In this document: positions 57,346 to 64,000 of the stretch, in pieces
How the letters are laid out: every line of letters starts with the position of its first letter
Numbering within the stretch: position 1 is the stretch's first letter
Assembly: GCA_022495005.1 (NCBI GenBank)
Contig: JAGYXB010001753.1
Coordinates: forward strand, 496,001-560,000
Source of the DNA: Rhyacophila brunnea
Taxonomy: Eukaryota > Arthropoda > Insecta > Trichoptera > Rhyacophilidae
Reading direction: 5' to 3'
DNA: 64,000 nucleotides
Notes under the pieces: model-generated
The model's database searches: none
The model's input: the letters and a program-made list of their open reading frames with translations, nothing else
Told to the model about the DNA's origin: nothing
Translations under genes and position numbers: made by a program

Positions 57346-58563
57346 AAATTATAGCCGAAAGAGTGAAAAAAACTACATTTTATCTTTATTTGGAAATAAA
57401 TTCGCGTTGTTCAATTATGACGACAAGTAAATTAATACATTTGTTGTGTTAATTGAGTATTATTGATATTATGTGCAATTACTATATAAATCACTGATAC
57501 ATTAAATCTTTTAATAAAATTGCCTCTCCAAACGCGCCATCTCCTGTGCCGGATGAAATCGTAAATAGAGAAATCTCAATAAAATAAAATTTGATGTATC
57601 CACTGTATATAAAGGTAAAATACATTTAATTATAATGTCAAATTGGGTGGATAATTTTGAAATACTTTTGAAAATAAAGGTCTAATTAATATTAATTCAC
57701 ATTTCTTTAAAAAAAACATTGTAGCTAGCTACTTAAAAAATAATGATCACTGAACTAGTGTAATCGAACGAAGTATGAATTATTATCATGGCTACTTCAA
57801 ATTCTATGAGTATATATTATATATAACTACCTACTTCTGATCACTATTTCAGACTTCATAGAGCTATATACTGATGGTAATTAAACAATAATAATTGAGA
57901 TACTTTATTAAAAAAGAATTTTCTGATATTAAATTATCAATAGACTAAGAAAATCAAGAGAAGACGTAAAAAAATTTGTTTTAACAGAGCAAGACAAAAG
58001 GAAAATTTTGAATAGCGTACAGATAATGAAATTGTTTTTCCCCAAATATTTTCTAATAAACCGATATCGTATTGAAACTAAAATACGTTAATAAAAACAA
58101 ATATTTCCACGTACCGATGCAGACAAAACAATCTTTGTGAGAATGTCTTACAGGCACCATGATTGTAGTTGCCTACGATCACATCATATATAAATACAAA
58201 ATTCTTCTTATTTTTGAAATTATATCTTCTTTATAATATAAATTGTCAATCATCAAAGAAGTTTACACGTTTGGTCCCGATAACCGGAATAATGAGATTA
58301 TACTCTTATGAAATCTTTTCCTCAAAATATGCAGCCAGCATATTCGATTGTGCCTGGAACTCTTTTTCTAATAACAATTCTCCCATGTAAATCTTCTATA
58401 ATATTTAATATTAATATATCTTTTCTGTGGCTGGTGGTGTACTGCTTTAACTGCTTCTTTATTATCTCATGCCGTTTCCACCTTTCAACGCTATTTCCTT
58501 CATATAACGGTTTTTTTGTTTCTTTAGTGACGTTAACTGTTAATTCTTTGTAGAAATGCATTA
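57346..58563. other. No supportable gene
   Basis: AT-rich. Frames at 58169-58553 on both strands overlap one another, show no domain and are not supported as genes. Confidence 0.4.
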
Positions 58564-60387
58564 TCTTATATATAAAAATCAATATTTGTTTGTTTGTTTG
58601 TTCGTATTTTATGCGCTGCCATACCGTTCATCCGATTGCGATAATACTGTGTCAACTTATTGCTTGCACTTTCGCGAAGAGTATTTGCTATATTATCTTA
58701 TATATAAAATGAATGTCTGCCCGTCTGTTTGTCTGTCTGTCCCGTATGCGTTCCTATACCATTCATCCGATTGCGATAAAATTTTGGTAAGTGGTTGTAT
58801 GCACACCTGCAAAGGTTTCTTAATTAGAAAAATCACCATCTTCTTTTTCTTCTGCTTCATTATATTTTCTTTTATTCGTATGGTTCCTATACCATTCATC
58901 CAATTGCCACAAAGCTTTCGTCCGTTGTTGTATGCACACCTGCAAAGGTTTTTGAATTAGAAAAATCATCATCTTCTTCTTCTTCATTATATCTTATTTT
59001 ATTCGTATGGTTCCTATACCATTCATCCGATTGCAATGAAACACTCGTCAGTTGTTGTGGTAACACCCGCAAATGTTTCTGAATTAGTACAGCCATCTTC
59101 TTCTTCTTCTTCTTCGTTCTATCTTCTTTTATTCGTATGGTTCCTATACCATTCATCCAATTACGATGAAACCTTCGTCAGTTGTTGTAGTAATACCCGC
59201 AAACGTTTATGAATTAGTACAACCATCTTTTTCTTCTTCTTCTTCTATTCTATATTCATTTATCTGACTGCAATAAAACTTTCGTCAGTAATTTTTCATG
59301 GTTTGTATGGTCCTTATACCATTCATCCGATTACGATGAAACCTTCGTCAGTTGTTGTGGTAACACCCGCAAAGATTTCTGAATTAGTACAACCATCTTC
59401 TTCTTCTTATTATTCATTATATCTTCTTTTATTTGTATGGTCCCTATACCATTTATCCGATTGCAATGAAACTTTCGTCAGTGATTATGCCAACATCCGC
59501 AAAGGTTTCTGAATTAGTACAACCATCTTCTTCTTCTTCTTCTTCATTATATCTTCTTTTATTCGTATGGTTCCTATACCATTCATGGTGAAACCTTCGT
59601 CAGTTGTTGTAGTAATACCCGCAAAGGTTTATGAATTAGTACAACCATCTTTTTCTTCTTCTTCTTCTATTCTATATTCATTCATCTGACTGCAATAAAA
59701 CTTTCGTCAGTAATTTTGCCAACACCCGCGAAGGTTTCTGAATTACTACAACCATCTCCTTCTTCCATTCGTATGCGTTCCTATACCATTCATCCGATTG
59801 CAATGAAATTTTGATCAAGTGTTGTGCTTACGCCCGTAAAAGTTTCTGAATTGATACAACTATTTTCTTCTTCTTTTTATTCTATTCTATCTTTCATATC
59901 TATTCGTATGCGTTCTTATGCTATTCATCCGATTGCCATGAAATTTTGACCAGTTGTTGTGCGCACGCCCACAAAGGCTTCTGAATCAGTACAACCATCT
60001 TCTTCTACTTCTATTCGTATACGTTTCTATACCAGTCATCCGATTGCAATGAAACTTTTGTCAGTTGTTGTGCGCATACCTGCAAAGGTGTCTAAATTAG
60101 TATTATATAAAATACAAAGTTTGTTGTTTGTTTGTTTGTTCCATCTAATTTTGATTTTTTTTACTACATATTAATAACATTAATTACGTTTGCATATTTT
60201 TGATTCGATTTTAATTTAGTGTTCTTTTGTTTGACCTTTACTCCTATTAGAATTATTTTCATGTTGCCATATTGTATTACACTGATATTTTAATATTAAA
60301 AAATGAATTACTTCTTATTATTTTTTAAATATCTAAGATAAATATAACCACGAAGCGACCCTGTGCGAAGCCGGGTACTTCAGCTAG
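58564..60387 (+). mobile_element. Non-autonomous Helitron 2, 1.82 kb, with amplified left end
   Basis: It starts TCTTATATATAAAAATCAAT after a host A. It ends GAAGCCGGGTACTTCAGCTAG, with GAAG pairing CTTC, before a host T. These are Helitron rules. The left-end segment occurs twice in tandem (58564 and about 58693), and its inner part (CCTATACCATTCATCCGATT) is then repeated about 11 more times to about 60060. The unit is about 130 bp. No Rep or helicase frame is present. Short open frames in the array are by-products of the repeat. Confidence 0.88.
58615..60095 (+). repeat. Tandem array inside Helitron 2, about 13 units
   Basis: Units are recognised by CATTCATCCGATTGCAATGA, then CTTTCGTCAGTTGTTGTGGT, CACCCGCAAAGGTTTCTGAA, TTAGTACAACCATC and a TTC-rich tract. 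Starts lie near 58625, 58760, 58890, 59018, 59147, 59263, 59315, 59446, 59577, 59684, 59776, 59918 and 60037. A block of about 430 bp is itself duplicated. The 59165-59300 and 59587-59720 segments share the variants TGTAGTAATACCCGCAAA and CTATATTCATTCATCTGACT (one base differs). Confidence 0.85.
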
Positions 60388-61374
60388 TATTACATAAAAA
60401 CAAACATAGTATATAGTACTTATTGCATATATCAATTAATCCGTTTCTACCAATGACATTATTAATGGACAACGCACTCAGTACAGTAGCTAGCAAGTAA
60501 ATTCGTGCATAGCGACATTTGCACATGCATAGGTAGACGCACGTCATAAAATTTCGTAATTTCCACTATGCGAAATCACGCATCGGGAATTTATAACAAT
60601 ATCACCTTTATTGCAATGGCGTTAGAACAGTGTTTCTAGTTTCAATGTTCATTTGAGCGAACTATATTGATATTCAAATATGAATTATGCCATTCGGCAG
60701 ATCCAACAAAAAGCATCGAGAATTTATAGCAATATCACCTTTATTGTAATGGCGTTAGAACAGATTATGCCATTCGGCAGACCGAACAAAAAAGTGAGTG
60801 TCATTTTTTTTCCAGATACTTCGTCATTGGTTTCTGAAAACTTGAATGTCTATAAGTAATTAAAATTACTAGCTGTTATGATTTATATAATAACATAAAC
60901 AAGACAGCAAAGTTACATTTCGACCAGTGCATCTTTCATGGTAACATCTTTGAAAAGTCGACATTCTTTATCTGACCAGTATTTAATGCTCGACGTATAA
61001 GAAAATTTTTCTTTTGAAAATTATCAATATGTTTGTTGACTCGCCAAACCTACTCAAAAAGGTGGATTTTCATTGCCCATCAAAATTTACGCGTAACCAA
61101 GATTTATACCATGTCAGTCATAGTGATTGTAATTTTACATGAAACTCCTTTAAATTCGGCGCTCTTGCTTAAATTATGATATTTATATCTCCACTGTTGA
61201 TCGATTCAATAATTCACCTGCTTCATTTAAACGCGCCATCTCCAAAATTTTCTTTAATTGGTAGTAATCGAATTTCAAATGTACCTATATTTTTTTTTTC
61301 TTATTATTCTGTTTTTCTGTTCTTTCTTAGATAACACACATAAATTAATTATGTCGTATTCTTATTTGTCTGGT
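60388..61374. other. No gene seen; a short local duplication
   Basis: TATAACAATATCACCTTTAT and GCAATGGCGTTAGAACAG near 60593-60630 recur, slightly changed, near 60728-60765. The words CATTCGGCAGA and AACAAAAA are also repeated (60692, 60772). Otherwise unassigned. Confidence 0.5.
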
Positions 61375-61780
61375 ACAAATCTTGCAATTGATTTTTAACT
61401 AACTTCCCGACTAGCTAGACATTTGAAACTTTTAGAATATATCACGATGCCAATGCATTTTTTTATTACTTTTAGCCATTTTTAAGTAGAATGAAATTCA
61501 TTTTCAGTTAATTCTGTTTTGTATGAAAAGTTATTTCGGAAGAAATCCGTAATCCAATCCACTATTATTGGTTGCTAGGGTCCTAACAACAAAATTATTA
61601 ATATACACGTGCGTTACCATGGAAATCAACATGAGTGTCAAAATGACATTTCAGCATTATTTCTATCAAATACATTTTTTTTGATCGTTTAAGTTAGTCA
61701 AGTTTATATTATGATTCAACAAAAAATTTAAAAACGTTGTATATAAAAAGTTCTTTTTATCCTGTAATTATTATATTGTT
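61375..61780 (-). repeat. Dispersed repeat R1, copy 3 (uninterrupted)
   Basis: Antisense: CTAGCTAGACATTTGAAACT, TTACTTTTAGCCATTTTTAA, TTGGTTGCTAGGGTCC, CACGTGCGTTACCATGGAAA and GTCAAAATGACATTTCAG. It shows no insert at the position corresponding to 8490/10261. Confidence 0.8.
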
Positions 61781-62523
61781 AGTCTACTATACCTACATAT
61801 TATAATAAATGAAACTGTTTTTAAAATTAAAATATATATTATATAATGATAGAACCTTAATATAATATAATAATAGTGGCATTATAATGTAACACTGGCA
61901 TCAACGGTAACATAATATCTTCATTATTTTTTAGTGTAGGTAATTAATAATAGTCTCATCATAACATAATATTAATTAATATAATAGACTTAGAATTAAT
62001 ATAGTGTATAGTCAGTTTTTTTTATTAATATTAAATACTTAATATTACTCTCATAGTTTATTACGAAACATGTTTTCTAGTCATTAAAAATATTACGTAA
62101 AAAGTATATTATTTGATATAGGTATTACCTAACGTAAAATGGTATATTTTTATCTGATAAAAATATTAAATATTCTCTCACTGATATGTCGATGTCACTA
62201 ATAATATTATTATTTGGATTATAGGACGTCGAGATCTTCATTATATTATATATTTGTGATATTAACTTCAAGTACATACTTATTTTTCATGTACTTCACA
62301 TGAACATAGTCCATACTTTTTTAATCATGTTTAAGATTACATAAGTACCAATTTTTATGTCATTCACAATCATTGTAGGTATCATTTTTATAATCTTGAA
62401 TATTGTGATAATAATATTTTTATCGATACAATAATAAATAATTGTTTTAAATTCATTATAGTATTGGTACCAAATTCTCACGTTCGATATTATGTATATC
62501 ATAGAGTGACTTTTGTTAACTGC
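61781..62523. other. Unassigned AT-rich DNA
   Basis: Extremely AT-rich. The minus-strand frame at 62296-62586 is Ile/Lys-rich and runs into the hAT MITE, so it is not supported as a gene. Confidence 0.4.
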
Positions 62524-62531
62524 AGATGTTG

Positions 62532-63107
62532 CAGTGGCGAAGGGTGGACGTAGGCTTTTAAGATCCGACATAAATACTGCACACATTTTTTGTCAGTCAT
62601 ACGTATTTGTTTTCATTGAACTAAGACTACAATTATTTTCAAATGGTATTAGTTTTATTGAAATTTAAATTAAACCTTGCAAAACCAAGCCATAATAGAT
62701 AAAAGTCAAATAATATTCTTCTATCTAAAATATGCCATAAAATTATACATTATATTGGATATATATTTTATAGATAAAATAATATTTCTTTATTTATTAT
62801 GATTTGGTTCAGGCAGGGGAGGGGTTATTGAATTTAAAAAAAAACTAACCAACACCATGTGTAATATATATTTTAATTAAACGAAAACAAATAAGTATGA
62901 ATTAAAAAGTGTGCACTATTTTGTTGGTTCGTCCGTAGCATACCAAAACTATTATGGTTTGATTTTTTTTTATAAACTAACCACACCATCTGTAAAATTA
63001 TAGTCTTAGTTTAATAAAAAAAAACAAATAAGTACGTATAACTGACAAAGTTTAGTGTGCACTATTTATGTCAGATCTTAACAGCCTACCTCCACTCTTC
63101 GCCACTG
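62532..63107. mobile_element. hAT MITE H2, 576 bp, about 45-bp TIRs
   Basis: Inverted ends CAGTGGCGAAGGGTGGACGT and, reversed, CAGTGGCGAAGAGTGGAGGT, continuing AGGCT.TTAAGATC.GACATAAATA. It is flanked by AGATGTTG (62524-62531) and GGATGTTG (63108-63115). The inside holds a duplicated block of about 125 bp (AACTAACCAACACCATGTGT at 62846 and AACTAACCACACCATCTGTA near 62976, each followed by AAACAAATAAGTA and GTGTGCACTATTT). Confidence 0.88.
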
Positions 63108-63115
63108 GGATGTTG

Positions 63116-64000
63116 TTGAATAAATACGTACCTTCATAATATTTAAATTTTAAATTTAAAATATTGTATTATTAAAGTATATAATATCTTAATATACTCT
63201 GTCAAACACCACGACAGGCTATGATACCCAATGTCGCGCCCGGAGCCCCCGACTGGAAAGACAGTGTCTTATGCACTGGACCACGAATGCCTTATATTAT
63301 AATATACTATTCGCCATCCATGTCGTCATTTATTTTGTGGTCTTTATAATGGTATTACAACCGAAATAACTATAGACTTAAAAACGAGTTGTAGAATTTA
63401 ATATAATATAAAATACGTCAACTTTTTTGTTTAAATACCACTTTGTTGATTATTAAAGGAATTCACTTCAATTTTTGGAGTCCCGAATCTACTTCCATTT
63501 GAATTGGGCACAATCTGATAAAACTCGACACAATCACAGATAATATCATTTTTAAATCGCGTTTTATATCTGTCACCATACATTTTCGCATCTTGCCTTT
63601 CGTCTACCGCAAATCGATTATAATGTCGCTTAATTTTTTCTATATAATCGAAAATTCAGAAATCTAAATTAATATTCCACAAAATTATTCAAATCTGTAA
63701 GCAGCACATTGGCGTACTAAGAAATTTAACAAGAATTAAATGCATATTTCCTCACTAATTATTACGAAAATATAATCCAAAACCACTTCACTGCCACTTA
63801 TCTGTCAAACTGAAATAATAGATGATCGATTTTCAATTGTTTTCTTTTGTGATATAAACAAGTTCATTTGACGTGTCAGAATTCAAATTAAGAATTTGCA
63901 GGAATACCTAATCGAAAAAATGTGACATTTCTATTAACATTCATTGTTTACGTTAATTACATAATGCATATAATAAGTTTAATGTCTCTATAGACGAGCA
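63116..64000. other. No gene seen; one tRNA-like relic
   Basis: Besides the relic at 63230-63290, only AT-rich unassigned DNA is present up to the window end. Confidence 0.4.
63230..63290 (-). repeat. tRNA-like relic, family T1, copy 2
   Basis: On the minus strand: CGTGGTCCAGTGCATAAGAC and GGGGGCTCCGGGCGCGACAT. Spacing and wording follow 29710-29776, with the B box degraded (GGGCGCGAC). Confidence 0.6.

Noticed and set aside
58556..59512. Several frames of 68-134 codons on both strands
   Set aside because: They are produced by the tandem repeat in Helitron 2. The repeated reading is a by-product of unit periodicity.
58615..60095. Repeat array as a CRISPR
   Set aside because: Units are about 130 bp without unique spacers and lie between Helitron ends.
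62296..62586. 96-codon minus frame
   Set aside because: Ile/Lys/Tyr-rich composition of AT-rich DNA, and its start lies inside the hAT MITE.

Overview
This window looks like a repeat-dense, AT-rich stretch of an arthropod nuclear genome. It is most likely from an insect, and Lepidoptera fits best. The evidence for that is the APE-type non-LTR elements of the RTE kind, the form of the two Helitron ends, many hAT-type MITEs, tRNA-headed SINEs, and scattered TAGGTA/TACCTA words that I associate with lepidopteran DNA. The assignment is inference. No bacterial gene, operon, CRISPR array or rRNA is visible. No intact host protein-coding gene can be supported.

Layout, left to right. 0.1-0.3 kb: imperfect foldback. 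0.87-1.46 kb: RTE 3' fragment with a twin-priming-type 5' inversion. 1.89-2.58 kb: hAT element with a perfect 8-bp target duplication. 2.75-3.59 kb: first copy of a long foldback family. 8.3-10.5 kb: a dispersed repeat split by a 1.77-kb TIR element that itself carries an RTE fragment. 13.4-14.7 kb: nested MITEs, a tRNA-like relic and a hAT MITE. 15.2-15.7 kb: RTE relic and a SINE. 16.7-17.9 kb: a TTAA-flanked (piggyBac-type) MITE split by an 845-bp TIR element. 18.56-21.72 kb: an essentially full-length, inactivated RTE retrotransposon with a 10-bp target duplication. 23.8-28.98 kb: LINE tails, SINEs, a hAT with a perfect target duplication, and the empty partner of the TTAA MITE. 29.7-30.4 kb: tRNA-like relics and the best candidate host exon (68 bp with good splice signals). 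30.98-32.33 kb: a 1.35-kb palindrome. 32.7-33.1 kb: RTE fragment. 35-50 kb: MITE pairs, hAT remnants, SINEs and unassigned AT-rich DNA. 51.95-53.81 kb: a non-autonomous Helitron with a decayed N-terminal Rep/helicase reading frame. 55.7-56.6 kb: third foldback copy. 57.1 kb: SINE. 58.56-60.39 kb: a second Helitron whose body is a tandem array of its own left-end segment. 61.4-61.8 kb and 62.53-63.11 kb: a dispersed repeat copy and a hAT MITE.

The elements do not form a pathway. They record a layered history of insertions, and several steps can be ordered inside the window because both filled and empty copies are present. The 68-bp exon candidate, a few GC-richer islands and the lack of any intact ORF suggest a large intron or an intergenic region of a host gene. 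I found no convincing new biological system. The most notable structures are the long near-perfect foldback family, the self-amplified Helitron and the two layered transposon nests.
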